A stretch of DNA of 50,246 nucleotides from Rubrobacter sp. GTDB taxonomy: Bacteria; Actinomycetota; Rubrobacteria; Rubrobacterales; Rubrobacteraceae. The position numbers were made by a program, and so were the translations under genes. The stretch covers positions 1 to 50,246 of the forward strand of contig JACDAR010000157.1 of assembly GCA_013695335.1 (NCBI GenBank). Reading direction: 5' to 3'. The notes beneath the pieces are model-generated. The model searched no databases. It was not told the DNA's origin and saw only the letters and a program-made list of their open reading frames with translations. This document shows, in pieces, positions 24,870-32,648 of this stretch; position 1 is the first letter of the stretch; each line of letters starts with the position of its first letter.

Positions 24870-25688
24870 CTATGCTCCTTCGCCCCCCGCTTTGCCCCTC
24901 GGCCTGCCGTCCACGCTCCAGACTAGTGACCCCACCTGTTCGCCCCGCAATATCTTGACAAGGTTGCCGCGCTTCAGTATATCGAAAACGACTATGGGAA
25001 GGTTCTCCCCGCTGCACAGGGTCGCTGCAGTGTGATCCATGACCGAGAGGTTTTGTGACAGCAGATCCATATAATTCAGGCGCCGCACACGAACCGCATC
25101 TTTGTGGACCCTTGGATCCTTGTCATATATGCCGTCCACGCGGTTCTTCGCCATCAGGAGCGCGTCAGCCCCGATCTCCAGCGCGCGCAATGCCGCGCCG
25201 GTATCCGTGGTGAAGAAAGGATTACCCGTGCCGGAGGCGAAGATTACAACGCGGCCTTTCTCCAGGTGACGGATCGCACGCCGCCGGATGTACGCCTCGG
25301 CGACCTCCTGTATCTGAATGGCGGATTGCACCCGCGTCTCGACGCCGCGCCTTTCCAGTGCCGCCTGCAATGCCATCGCGTTGATGACGGTCCCGAGCAT
25401 CGCCATGTAGTCTGCTGTCGCGCTCTCGATGCCGAGCTCGTCCGCGACCTGTGAGCCCCGGAACACGTTTCCGCCGCCGACTACCACCGCGAGTTCCGCG
25501 CCGGCCTCCACGGCCTCCATCACGCCCGTTGCTGTGGCGTCCAGGCTCTCGGGGCTAATGCCGTAGCCGTGCTCCCCGGCAAGGCTCTCGCCGGAGATCT
25601 TGAGTACGACGCGCCTGACGCTCCCAAGATCGGGGGTCACGTCAGCCGCGTCTCGGTCGTCGTGGTTGCCGGAGCGGAGGTTGTCCAC
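24870..25688 (-). CDS. pyrH: Uridylate kinase
   Basis: UMP kinase of the amino acid kinase fold. Motifs: VVLKISGESLAGE near 27-39, VVGGGNVFRG near 68-77, FASGTGNPFFTTDTGAALRALEIGADALLMAKNRVDGIYDKDP near 150-192, and VFDILKRGNL near the end. A hydrophilic N-terminal extension of about 22 residues and a basic C-terminal extension are unusual for the roughly 240-residue family, but the start has no good alternative. It lies in the conserved rpsB-tsf-pyrH-frr order. Confidence 0.95.
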   Translation of the reverse strand: MDNLRSGNHDDRDAADVTPDLGSVRRVVLKISGESLAGEHGYGISPESLDATATGVMEAVEAGAELAVVVGGGNVFRGSQVADELGIESATADYMAMLGTVINAMALQAALERRGVETRVQSAIQIQEVAEAYIRRRAIRHLEKGRVVIFASGTGNPFFTTDTGAALRALEIGADALLMAKNRVDGIYDKDPRVHKDAVRVRRLNYMDLLSQNLSVMDHTAATLCSGENLPIVVFDILKRGNLVKILRGEQVGSLVWSVDGRPRGKAGGEGA

Positions 25689-25695
25689 GGTCGCG

Positions 25696-26283
25696 TTAGA
25701 GCGAGTAGCGGACGAAACGCCGGATAACGACGTTCTCGCCGACTTTCTGGATGGTATCCTGCAAAAGCTCCCCGACGGTCTTGTCCGGGTCCTTGACGTA
25801 CTCCTGGGTGAGAAGCGCCCGCTCGGAGATCCACTTCTTCATACGGCCATCGACGATCTTCGCCGTCACGTTCTCGGGCTTGCCCATCTCGGCAGCCTGC
25901 TTCTCGAACATGGAACGCTCGTCGGCCATCGCATCCTCTGGGATGTCCTCAGGCGCGACCGTGAGGGGATCGCTGGATGCAACGTGCAAAGCCACGTTGC
26001 GGGCGAACTCCTTGAACTCAGGAGTGCGGGCCACGAAGTCCGTCTCGCAGTTCACCTCGATGAGAACCCCGATACGTCCGTTGAAGTGGACGTAGGATTC
26101 GATCAAACCCTCATTCGCTGCCCGAGAGCTCTTCTTTGCCGCTATGGTCTGTCCCCGCTCCTTGAGAACCCGGCGCGCGCCTTCGAGGTCGCCATCGGAC
26201 TCGTCAAGAGCCCGCTTCACGTCCATCATACCCGCCGCCGTCTCCTCGCGGAGCTGCTTGATCTTCTCTATTGCGCTTGCCAA
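25696..26283 (-). CDS. tsf: Elongation factor Ts
   Basis: Nucleotide exchange factor for EF-Tu. From a TTG at 26283 the product is 195 residues and begins with the expected IEKIKQLREETAAGMMDVKRAL (UBA-like domain and TGAGMMDCK-type motif). It then carries GRIGVLIEVNCETDFVAR near 75-92, the EF-Tu contact region. The short length corresponds to the compact form with one core repeat. GAGGAG lies further upstream, overlapping the rpsB stop, so the two genes are tightly coupled. The frame is open upstream within rpsB, but that part is a shadow of the S2 tail. Confidence 0.94.
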   Translation of the reverse strand: MASAIEKIKQLREETAAGMMDVKRALDESDGDLEGARRVLKERGQTIAAKKSSRAANEGLIESYVHFNGRIGVLIEVNCETDFVARTPEFKEFARNVALHVASSDPLTVAPEDIPEDAMADERSMFEKQAAEMGKPENVTAKIVDGRMKKWISERALLTQEYVKDPDKTVGELLQDTIQKVGENVVIRRFVRYSL

Positions 26284-26287
26284 AACC

Positions 26288-27472
26288 TCAACGCTCCTCT
26301 TCTTGCTCTTCGGTGTTTCCTTCTTCGTCAGCCTCGGCCTGCTCCCCACCAGCCTCTTCGCCGCTACCTGCCTCATCCGCCGACGGGGTTTCCACCGGCT
26401 CATCAACCTCTTCGACCGAAGCCGCCACGTCGCTGGCCTCTGCCTCATCAGCTTCAGCCTCGGCCTCTGCGATCTCCGGCGCTTCGCTGGCAGTCACGTC
26501 GGTGACCTCAGCCTCAGTATCAGGCGCGTCCTCTGGGACTGCCTCCACCGTGGGCTCCGCCACTTCCATTTCCTCAGGCGCCTCAACTTCGACGGGAACA
26601 TCCGCGTCCTCAACCACTGCCACGTCGGTGGCCTCCGGTTCGGGGGCGGCTGGCGCTTCGGCTGATGGTGCGCTGTCGTCGCTTGATCCGTTAGCAGCGT
26701 TTCCTGCGGCGATCTCCTCTGCGACGCGCGCCTCCTCGACCGCAGGGGGAACCAGGCGATCCTCTGGATGCACCTCGTCCTCGCCCTTGCCTTCGAGCAC
26801 AGCGTCCGCCATGAGTTTGGAGATCAGGTTGATCGAACGAATGGCGTCGTCGTTGCCAGGGATTATGTAGTCAACGACCTCTGGGTCGCAGTTGGTATCG
26901 GTCAGGGCTACGACGGGGATTCTCAGGCGGTTCGCCTCCTTGACCAGAAGCTCCTCGCGCTTGGGGTCAACCACGAAGATGGCGCCTGGAAGCCGCTCCA
27001 TCTCGGTGAGGCCGGCGAAGTTCCTGCGCAGCTTCTGGAACTCGCGCGTCATGGCGAACCAGTCTTTGCCGCTGCGATCCTCCTCAGGCGTCTCATCAAC
27101 GCGGACCGCGAGGTCCTTGAAGTACTGGATGCGGGGCTGGATGGTCTGAAAGTTCGTCAACATGCCGCCGATATAGCGTTCTGCCACGTACGGCTGGCCG
27201 CTACGCATCGCCTGCTCGGCTATGGTGAGCTGGGCCTGCTTCTTGGTGCCGACGAACAGGATCTCGCGCCCTGCTTCCCCTATGCTTTTGGCGAAAGCAA
27301 GGGCACGGTCGAGCAACGTGATCGTCTGGTCCAGATCGATGATGTGGACCCCGGCGCGCTGGGCGAAGATGAATTTCTTCATCTTGGGGTTCCAGCGCTT
27401 GGCCTGGTGCCCGAAATGCACCCCGGCCCCGAGAAGCTCCCTGACGCCTATCTGCTGTGCTGTGCTTTCCAC
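26288..27472 (-). CDS. rpsB: 30S ribosomal protein S2 with long acidic tail
   Basis: Residues 1 to about 239 are a normal S2: GVHFGHQAKRWNPKMKKF near 17-34, AGREILFVGTKKQAQ, RYIGGMLTNFQT, and VVALTDTNCDPEVVDYIIPGNDDAIRSI near 193-220. The remaining 155 residues are a low-complexity tail rich in E, A, D, V and P with no lysine and only two arginines. S2 is about 240-300 residues in most bacteria; acidic S2 tails occur in several actinobacteria but this one is long. GTG start with GGAGAGG about 9 bases upstream. A structured leader of about 180 bases precedes it. Confidence 0.96.
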   Translation of the reverse strand: MESTAQQIGVRELLGAGVHFGHQAKRWNPKMKKFIFAQRAGVHIIDLDQTITLLDRALAFAKSIGEAGREILFVGTKKQAQLTIAEQAMRSGQPYVAERYIGGMLTNFQTIQPRIQYFKDLAVRVDETPEEDRSGKDWFAMTREFQKLRRNFAGLTEMERLPGAIFVVDPKREELLVKEANRLRIPVVALTDTNCDPEVVDYIIPGNDDAIRSINLISKLMADAVLEGKGEDEVHPEDRLVPPAVEEARVAEEIAAGNAANGSSDDSAPSAEAPAAPEPEATDVAVVEDADVPVEVEAPEEMEVAEPTVEAVPEDAPDTEAEVTDVTASEAPEIAEAEAEADEAEASDVAASVEEVDEPVETPSADEAGSGEEAGGEQAEADEEGNTEEQEEER

Positions 27473-27491
27473 GATGTGTACCTCTCCTTTT

Positions 27492-27668
27492 CAGGTGGTT
27501 GGTGTCGTCCGCCCGCGCATCGCAACCCGCACCGTGTAAATGCGGGCCACCACCTGGGCACACCGTCAGGCGGCCCTCTCGCAGGCGTGTGTGGTTGGAG
27601 ACGCCGCAGCCGGGACTCTGAGAGCAACACCGTTCCGCAGCCGTCTCGTTACGGCCCCGAAGATGTTA
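27492..27668 (-). promoter_or_regulatory. rpsB promoter region and structured leader
   Basis: An extended -10 element (TGCTAACAT, hexamer at 27663-27668) would start a leader of about 180 bases. In the leader a 6-bp stem pairs 27598-27603 with 27642-27647. A perfect 8-bp stem CAGGTGGT/ACCACCTG (27549-27556 with 27492-27499) encloses a second hairpin CCCGCA/TGCGGG (27526-27546). The last arm sits directly before the GGAGAGG of rpsB, where it could block ribosome entry. S2 autoregulates through leader RNAs in other bacteria; I do not recognise this fold as a known class. Confidence 0.5.
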
Positions 27669-28131
27669 GCACAAGGGATGCACGGCTTCTAGCTGTGGGC
27701 GCGTCCGCCCGATCCGGTACTTCTCGATGTCGAGCCCCATATTCCGAGAGCCCTCCTCTCCGCAGCCGGGCTGACGCAGATCCAGCGTCAGCCCGGCGAC
27801 GGCTCGGCCCACCTCCTGGGCCGTGACCCACCGGGGCCCGGTCCTGACGAGCAACTCGTCCAGGATGGCCCACAGGGTCTCGGATCGCTCACGACTCGAA
27901 GTAGACTACCAGCCAGTCCGAGAGGTGATTGGTGCGGCGCTCCAGATCTGCACGGGCGGTGCCTGCCGCTTGATCTTTGCCTGAATCAGCCAGCCAGTCG
28001 CGGTCAACGAGAGGTATCGTGACCACGGCCAGCGGTTAGTCTCTCACCATTTATGCGAGTTTGCAGATGCGGACTTCGGAGACTTCACCGTCCACGCGCT
28101 CGGTCGAACAGCGGTAAGGAGAGAAAGTCAT
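27666..28131 (-). pseudogene. Decayed small gene of unknown family (copy 1)
   Basis: Three protein-like pieces follow each other on the minus strand. Piece 1 (28131-28051) is 26 residues with an ATG and GAGGGGG upstream (MTFSPYRCSTERVDGEVSEV...). After two in-frame stops (TAA at 28051-28053 and 28036-28038), piece 2 (to a TGA at 27889) reads VDRDWLADSGKDQAAGTARA then DLERRTNHLSDWLVVY. A one-base shift leads into piece 3 (to 27666): LWAILDELLVRTGPRWVTAQ and onward. The pieces read as one continuous protein broken by nonsense codons and a frameshift. Piece 2 resembles a sequence at 29315-29500. No function can be assigned; alternatively these are several tiny genes. Confidence 0.5.
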
Positions 28132-28188
28132 TTGACCGTACCCCCTCTTCCTGAGAGATGTCTCGACGCTAGCTTGGGACCAGAAACA

Positions 28189-28962
28189 CTACAGAGCGTT
28201 GCTGAACATGCCCATCTCTTCCTCACTCAGCCAGTGCGCCCAGTAGCCGTTACCCTCGTTGGTGAAGTAAGTCTTCCGGTCAAAGGAGCTGCCGTCGGGT
28301 AGGTAGACCGTGACAAACACAGCATAGGTCGGGAAGTCGTTGCCAATGTCCTCTGGGTATGCATCCGTTACGATAAATTCGCCAGCGGCGCTGTCCAGGG
28401 CCGTATTCGCCTCTACCCACGCATCCACGGGATAGAGTGCCTGATCATCCGTGCTGAGAAGGCTGTGGGTCGTGTAGTAGTCGCCTGTCTCCGCAGCCTG
28501 ATAGTAAGCAATGGCCGCGTTGATAACCTCGGCCTCTTCGGTGGTTACCGCGCCAACGTCATATTCTGGCGAGACTACCACGACACCCTCGGGTGCCTGC
28601 GAGGGAGGAGCCGCCCAGTCGCTGTTACTCTCAATGACTACGTCGGGCTGCGAATTCGATTCCTGCCCGGTCTGGTCTGTATCCTGCGGCTCGCTCTCCT
28701 GCTCCTCGACTTTCTTCTCCAGGGCGGCGATCTTCTGCTCCATCTCCGCCTCCTTTGCAGCCTCCTGCCTTTCCTTCTGAGCCTCCAACTCTTTCTGGAG
28801 TTCCTCGTTCTTCTGCCGCTCCTCCTCCAAGGCCTCCTGCTGTTGATCCAATGCCTGACTCTGATCCGAACCCTGATTGCAGCCCGTGCCAAACAACGTA
28901 GCTGTGATCAGAATAACCAACACCGTCACAAAGACTCGAACCTTTGCTACCCGATTAACCAT
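28189..28962 (-). CDS. Coiled-coil lipoprotein with NTF2-like C-terminus
   Basis: Predicted surface lipoprotein of unknown function. The ATG at 28962 follows GGGAGGAG; an ATG 12 codons upstream lacks a site. The signal peptide (VFVTVLVILITATLFG) ends in a lipobox TGC with the lipid-bearing Cys at residue 28. Residues about 36-85 are a Q/E/K/R-rich coiled coil, followed by a disordered linker. The C-terminal 120 residues (INAAIAYYQAAETGDYYTTH... and the FVTVYLPDGSSFDRKTYF strand pair) look like an NTF2-like fold. Base composition is less GC-rich than the neighbours, suggesting later acquisition. It stands alone between decayed genes. Confidence 0.85.
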   Translation of the reverse strand: MVNRVAKVRVFVTVLVILITATLFGTGCNQGSDQSQALDQQQEALEEERQKNEELQKELEAQKERQEAAKEAEMEQKIAALEKKVEEQESEPQDTDQTGQESNSQPDVVIESNSDWAAPPSQAPEGVVVVSPEYDVGAVTTEEAEVINAAIAYYQAAETGDYYTTHSLLSTDDQALYPVDAWVEANTALDSAAGEFIVTDAYPEDIGNDFPTYAVFVTVYLPDGSSFDRKTYFTNEGNGYWAHWLSEEEMGMFSNAL

Positions 28963-28994
28963 CTCGGCTCCTCCCGCAAAGAACATACTGCGCC

Positions 28995-29180
28995 TCATAT
29001 AGTGCCATCCGGGTTGAGGGGCAACGTATCCGCGCCCCTGGCAGTGATGGCTTCGCCGTCCTCATGCGCCCAGACGAGTGATGCGAACAGCATCTCTCTG
29101 ATCATGGATAGACCCAGCAACAGCAACACCTTTCTCAGGATTCCTCTAGGATCTTCCATGCTGAAAGCCATGTTAGGCAT
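28995..29180 (-). CDS. Possible small membrane peptide (doubtful)
   Basis: An open frame of up to 61 codons ends in an ATGA that overlaps an alternative upstream start of the lipoprotein gene. It has one hydrophobic stretch (ILRKVLLLLGLSMIREMLFA) and a polar C-terminus. No start has a convincing ribosome-binding site, and a likely promoter overlaps its 5' part, so only a form starting near 29159 (MEDPRG...) could be translated. It may be untranslated leader of the lipoprotein gene. Confidence 0.25.
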   Translation of the reverse strand: MPNMAFSMEDPRGILRKVLLLLGLSMIREMLFASLVWAHEDGEAITARGADTLPLNPDGTI

Positions 29181-29199
29181 GAGGCGTCGTCTAAGTCAA
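29170..29199 (-). promoter_or_regulatory. Candidate promoter for the lipoprotein gene
   Basis: TTGACT (29194-29199) and TAACAT (29170-29175) are 18 bases apart on the minus strand, close to the sigma-A consensus. The transcript would begin near 29163 and carry a leader of about 200 bases before the lipoprotein ATG at 28962. A 14-bp palindrome CTTTGGATCCAAAG lies about 100 bases further upstream at 29297-29310. Confidence 0.45.
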
Positions 29200-29314
29200 G
29201 GACGCACGATGTTCCCTCGACTCCGGTCCAGACGGCCTGCCCCAGCGAGGGCCGTGTTGGTATCACTCTGGCGCCAGGTCTGTATGTCTCAGGCGACTTT
29301 GGATCCAAAGAAGA

Positions 29315-29520
29315 CTAAGCGCCCGAGGACATGAGGTCTTCGTGATTCAAGACTCCCGCCATTAGGGTCCCACCCCAGATGACCGCGTATTCGGCAAGCG
29401 GCGAGTACGCGACGACCAGCCGGCCCCGGAGGTGGCTGGTGCGGGACTCCACATCGCCTTTCCCTACACGGGCCAGCCTGCCACGGTCTCCGGGACATCG
29501 GATTCGGCCAGGAGCCCGAC
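29315..29520 (-). pseudogene. Decayed small gene of unknown family (copy 2)
   Basis: Just after dprA, the frame AAGGTCGGG... reads VGLLAESDVPETVAGWPV and stops at 29464. A second frame reads DRGRLARVGKGDVESRTSHL, then RGRLVVAYSPLAEYAVIWGG, and stops at 29315; a GTG at 29452 with AGGGAAAGG upstream would give 45 residues. The RTSHLRGRLVVAY part matches RTNHLSDWLVVY in the decayed gene at 27666-28131, and a 45-base block agrees at roughly 35 positions. It is most simply a second broken copy of that family, though a functional 45-residue protein cannot be excluded. Confidence 0.5.
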
Positions 29521-29523
29521 CTT

Positions 29524-30636
29524 TTATCCTCCGGCTCTCCGAACGAAAGCGCCGCTGCCGTCCCGGCTGACGTAGCCCTTGAGTTCCAGAAGCGCGAGCG
29601 CGGAAAGGACTTCCTGCATCCGCATCCCGCTCCGTCCGGCGACAGCATCAACCGCCGTTGGCTCGAAGCCGACGCCAGCCAGCGCAGCGGCCTCTCCCTC
29701 GGGAAGTCCGGCTGGCACCGAAGCGTCGAGGCGGGATGCCTTCGCCCGCACCGGCTCGACGGGCAAGGGGGCTACCGAGTCCACGAACTCAGGGATGTCC
29801 CATAAGCACCCGGCGCCGTCGGCGATGAGCTTGTTCGAGCCCCGGCATTCAGGGAGGCCGGGCGGCCCTGGCACGGCCCACACGTCGGCCCCCGCATCGA
29901 GGGCGTGGCGCACGGTGATGAGGGCGCCGCTCTTCTCCGCGGCCTCGACCACCACGACGGATTGGCAGAGACCGGAGATGATCCTGTTTCTCGCCGGAAA
30001 CCTCCACGCGAGCGGCGCTTCCCCGAGATGGTACTCTGAGACTATCGCCCCGCTCTCCCTGACCAGCCCGAAGAGCCGCCGATTGCTCCGGGGATATACA
30101 ACGTCTATCCCGCAGCCAAGCACGCCAACCGTCACGCCTTCGGCCTCCAGAGCCCCTTCGTGCGCGGCGGCGTCCACGCCGAGCGCCAGCCCGCTCACCA
30201 CGCACACGCCGCGTTCCCCGAGCGCGCGGCCCAGCGAACGGGCTGTGTCGAGGCCGCTCACTGATGCCTTGCGAGACCCCACAAGCGCCACCGAGGGGAG
30301 ATCCGGCATCGGCAACTCCCCGTCCACATACAGCGCCGGTGGAGGGTCGGGCACGGCCTTCAGGCGTTCGGGATACGTTTCGTCAGCCAGCGTAACAACC
30401 GAGATACCGAGTCGCTCGACATCGCCCAGTACGCTCTCCGGGTCGAAGCCTTGTCTCAACTCATCGAAAGCTTTGGTGGCGCGTTCGGTCATTCGCACCC
30501 GTTCCCCGAGTTCGCTTGCGCGCATCTCCGGGATCTCCGAGAGGGGAATTTCACCGAGGCGGGACACGAAGCTCGTTCCGGTTCGCGCCTGCAAGAGCGA
30601 GAGGAAGAGGTAGGCGGATCTCTCGCTACCGGTCAA
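29524..30636 (-). CDS. dprA: DNA processing protein DprA
   Basis: Loads RecA on incoming single-stranded DNA during natural transformation. The 370 residues contain an N-terminal helical (SAM-like) region, then the Rossmann-type core with VALVGSRKASVSGLDTARSLG near 112-132, SGLALGVDAAAHEGALEAEG near 147-166 and GSNKLIADGAGCLWDIPEFV near 255-275. A C-terminal winged-helix domain ends the protein (about 300-365). TTG start overlapping the comM stop by 11 bp. Together with comM it suggests competence or uptake functions; the uptake machinery itself is not in view. Confidence 0.94.
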   Translation of the reverse strand: MTGSERSAYLFLSLLQARTGTSFVSRLGEIPLSEIPEMRASELGERVRMTERATKAFDELRQGFDPESVLGDVERLGISVVTLADETYPERLKAVPDPPPALYVDGELPMPDLPSVALVGSRKASVSGLDTARSLGRALGERGVCVVSGLALGVDAAAHEGALEAEGVTVGVLGCGIDVVYPRSNRRLFGLVRESGAIVSEYHLGEAPLAWRFPARNRIISGLCQSVVVVEAAEKSGALITVRHALDAGADVWAVPGPPGLPECRGSNKLIADGAGCLWDIPEFVDSVAPLPVEPVRAKASRLDASVPAGLPEGEAAALAGVGFEPTAVDAVAGRSGMRMQEVLSALALLELKGYVSRDGSGAFVRRAGG

Positions 30637-32140
30637 GGAAGCTCGACCTCCGGTAGTTGAGCGCCTCGGCGAGGTGTTCGACGGCGATGTCGTGTTCCCC
30701 GGCGAGGTCGGCTACGGTTCGGGCCACCCGCAGCACCCTGTCGTGGGATCTCCCGGTGAGGCCCATCCGATCTATGGCCGCCCCGAACAACGCCTCCGAA
30801 TCGCCCCCAAGTTTGCAAGCCTCCCGCAGGCGCGCCCCGGCAAGCGCGGAGTTGGGAACCCCCTGGCGACGGACCTGGGTCTCCCTGGCGACAGCCACCC
30901 GCTTCCGGATCACCGCCGAAGGCTCGGCCGCCAATCCGCCCCGCAATTCCTGGCGCGTCAGGCGCGGCACGTCAACGAAAAGATCTATGCGATCCAGGAG
31001 CGGCCCAGATATACGGCCCTGATAACGTTCGATCTGCCCGGCCGAACACCGGCAAGTCCGGCGCTTATCCCCGGCATATCCGCACGGACACGGGTTCATC
31101 GAGCAGACGAGAGTCACCCGAGCGGGGTAACTGAGCGTCGCCGCGACCCTGGAGATGGTGACGTGCCCGTCTTCTAGCGGCTGCCGCAATACTTCGAGCG
31201 TCGGCCTGTTGAACTCGGGGAACTCGTCCAGGAACAGCACGCCGTGGTGCGCGAGCGAGACCTCGCCGGGACGGGGGTTGCTCCCACCTCCCGCGAGCCC
31301 GGAAGTGGAGATCGTGTGGTGAGGCGCCCGGAATGGGCGGGCGTGGATCAACGCCCCGTTCCCCTCTCCAGCCGCGCTGTGGACCTTGGTTACCTCGATG
31401 CTCTCATCCAGGGTCAGCGGGGGCAGAATGCCAGGCAAGCGTCGGGCCAACATGGTCTTTCCAGAGCCGGGGGGTCCGCTCATGATGGCGTTGTGGCCAC
31501 CAGCCGCCGCTACCTCAAGCGCCCGCCTGGCGAAGCTCTGTCCAGCCACGTCCGCGAAATCCTCGACCGTCTCCGTGTTACCCGGACTGCCATCGTTCCC
31601 CTCGGGGACAGCCTGGGCAACCTCGTGCGCCCCACCGAGAAAGTCCACGGCTTCACGCAATGTCCGAATCCCAAAGACTTTCACGCCGCCGATGGAGGCC
31701 GCCTCGTTGGCGTTGATCTCGGGTAGCACCAGCCGCCGCAGGCCTTCGCGGCGCGCGCCCTCAGCCATGGACAGCGCCCCGCGCACGCCCCGCAACCCGC
31801 CATCCAGGGACAGTTCTCCCACAACGCCAGCATCTTTCAGGCTCTCTGCCGGAACCGCGCCAGAGACTGCGAGGACGGCGAGCGCGATGGGCAGATCGAA
31901 GGCCGGTCCTTCCTTGCGAAGGTGGGCTGGCGCCAGGTTGACTATCACCTTCTTCGTGGGGAACTTGTAGCCGCTGTTGGAAATCGCCACCTTCACCCGT
32001 TCCCGCGCCTCCTGCACTGCGGCGTCGGGCAACCCGACTATCGAGAAACCGGGCAAACCGGGGCTAACGTCAACCTCGACCTCGACCGGCAAGGCGTCTA
32101 TGCCAGAGAGCGTGAGGCTATGAGCCCGGCAGACAGACAT
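30626..32140 (-). CDS. comM: YifB/ComM family Mg chelatase-like AAA ATPase
   Basis: AAA+ helicase that promotes branch migration during transformation. With the ATG at 32140 the protein has 504 residues, the usual size. The N-terminal Lon-like domain shows GLPGFSIVGLPDAAVQEARERVK near 28-50. The AAA+ core has Walker A SGPPGSGKTML near 222-232 and Walker B LFLDEFPEF. A zinc-binding cysteine cluster (CSMNPCPCGYAGDKRRTCRC) and the Mg_chelatase_C domain (DRIDLFVDVPRL...) follow. The frame is open upstream over non-conserved sequence that I exclude. It is translationally coupled to dprA. Confidence 0.94.
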   Translation of the reverse strand: MSVCRAHSLTLSGIDALPVEVEVDVSPGLPGFSIVGLPDAAVQEARERVKVAISNSGYKFPTKKVIVNLAPAHLRKEGPAFDLPIALAVLAVSGAVPAESLKDAGVVGELSLDGGLRGVRGALSMAEGARREGLRRLVLPEINANEAASIGGVKVFGIRTLREAVDFLGGAHEVAQAVPEGNDGSPGNTETVEDFADVAGQSFARRALEVAAAGGHNAIMSGPPGSGKTMLARRLPGILPPLTLDESIEVTKVHSAAGEGNGALIHARPFRAPHHTISTSGLAGGGSNPRPGEVSLAHHGVLFLDEFPEFNRPTLEVLRQPLEDGHVTISRVAATLSYPARVTLVCSMNPCPCGYAGDKRRTCRCSAGQIERYQGRISGPLLDRIDLFVDVPRLTRQELRGGLAAEPSAVIRKRVAVARETQVRRQGVPNSALAGARLREACKLGGDSEALFGAAIDRMGLTGRSHDRVLRVARTVADLAGEHDIAVEHLAEALNYRRSSFLDR

Positions 32141-32216
32141 TACGCAGCGTGACCCGACCTCTCTGTATCCCCGCTCACCCGGCACTCTCCGGCAACCATG
32201 CAACAGAAGTTCGTGA

Positions 32217-32222
32217 ATTATA
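32217..32222 (-). promoter_or_regulatory. -10 element before comM
   Basis: A perfect TATAAT (in the context CTATATAAT) lies in the gap between yraN and comM on the minus strand. No good -35 hexamer is seen at 16-18 bases. It would start transcription about 70 bases before the comM ATG and drive comM-dprA. Confidence 0.4.
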
Positions 32223-32258
32223 TAGCAACGTGATCCCGTTCTCGCCCCGGAATCCGTC

Positions 32259-32648
32259 TCAGAAGGCATCCTCGACGTGTTGGATGCTATATGAACCGCC
32301 TTCGATGAGTATCCCGATCACATCGAACCGGGCCTCTTCGAACTCGGGCTGTTCCTCGGCGAGATATTGCTCGGCGATGGCGCGAATAGACGCCTGTTTT
32401 CGTTCGGTGACGGCTTCGAGTGGATCGCCGTATCCCGTGCCGCGCCTGAGCTTCACCTCGACGAAGACAAGGGTATCTCCGTGACGGGAGATCAGGTCGA
32501 TCTCCCCGTATCGCGTCCTGTAGTTGCGCCTGACCACCGAGTATCCGTGCTGGATGAGGTAGCGGCGGGCGAGCTCCTCCCCCCGATCCCCAGCCTCTTT
32601 GCTCGTCAGCTTCCGACCCCGGCGTAGCTCATGCGATGGACCCGGCAC
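32259..32648 (-). CDS. yraN: YraN/UPF0102 family endonuclease-like protein
   Basis: Small protein with a restriction-endonuclease-like fold, role not established. The 129 residues show the family pattern GDRGEELARRYLIQHGYSVVRRNYR near 20-44, the nuclease-like GEIDLISRHGDTLVFVEVKLRR near 48-69, and QASIRAIAEQYL near 85. The GTG at 32648 has GGAGG about 8 bases upstream and overlaps the rnhB stop by 43 bp. The rnhB-yraN-comM-dprA order is conserved in many bacteria. Confidence 0.9.
   Translation of the reverse strand: MPGPSHELRRGRKLTSKEAGDRGEELARRYLIQHGYSVVRRNYRTRYGEIDLISRHGDTLVFVEVKLRRGTGYGDPLEAVTERKQASIRAIAEQYLAEEQPEFEEARFDVIGILIEGGSYSIQHVEDAF

Noticed and set aside
24868..25017. Longer N-terminus for frr
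   Set aside because: The extension lies inside pyrH, is not RRF-like, and the ATG at 24867 has a strong AAGGAG.
27473..29520. tRNA or insertion sequence in the accessory patch
   Set aside because: No T-loop signature, acceptor stem pairing, transposase fragment or terminal inverted repeat was found.
29465..29523. Read-through extension of dprA (in-frame codons after its TAA)
   Set aside because: The DprA winged-helix domain is already complete, and the following codons look like part of the decayed gene family instead.
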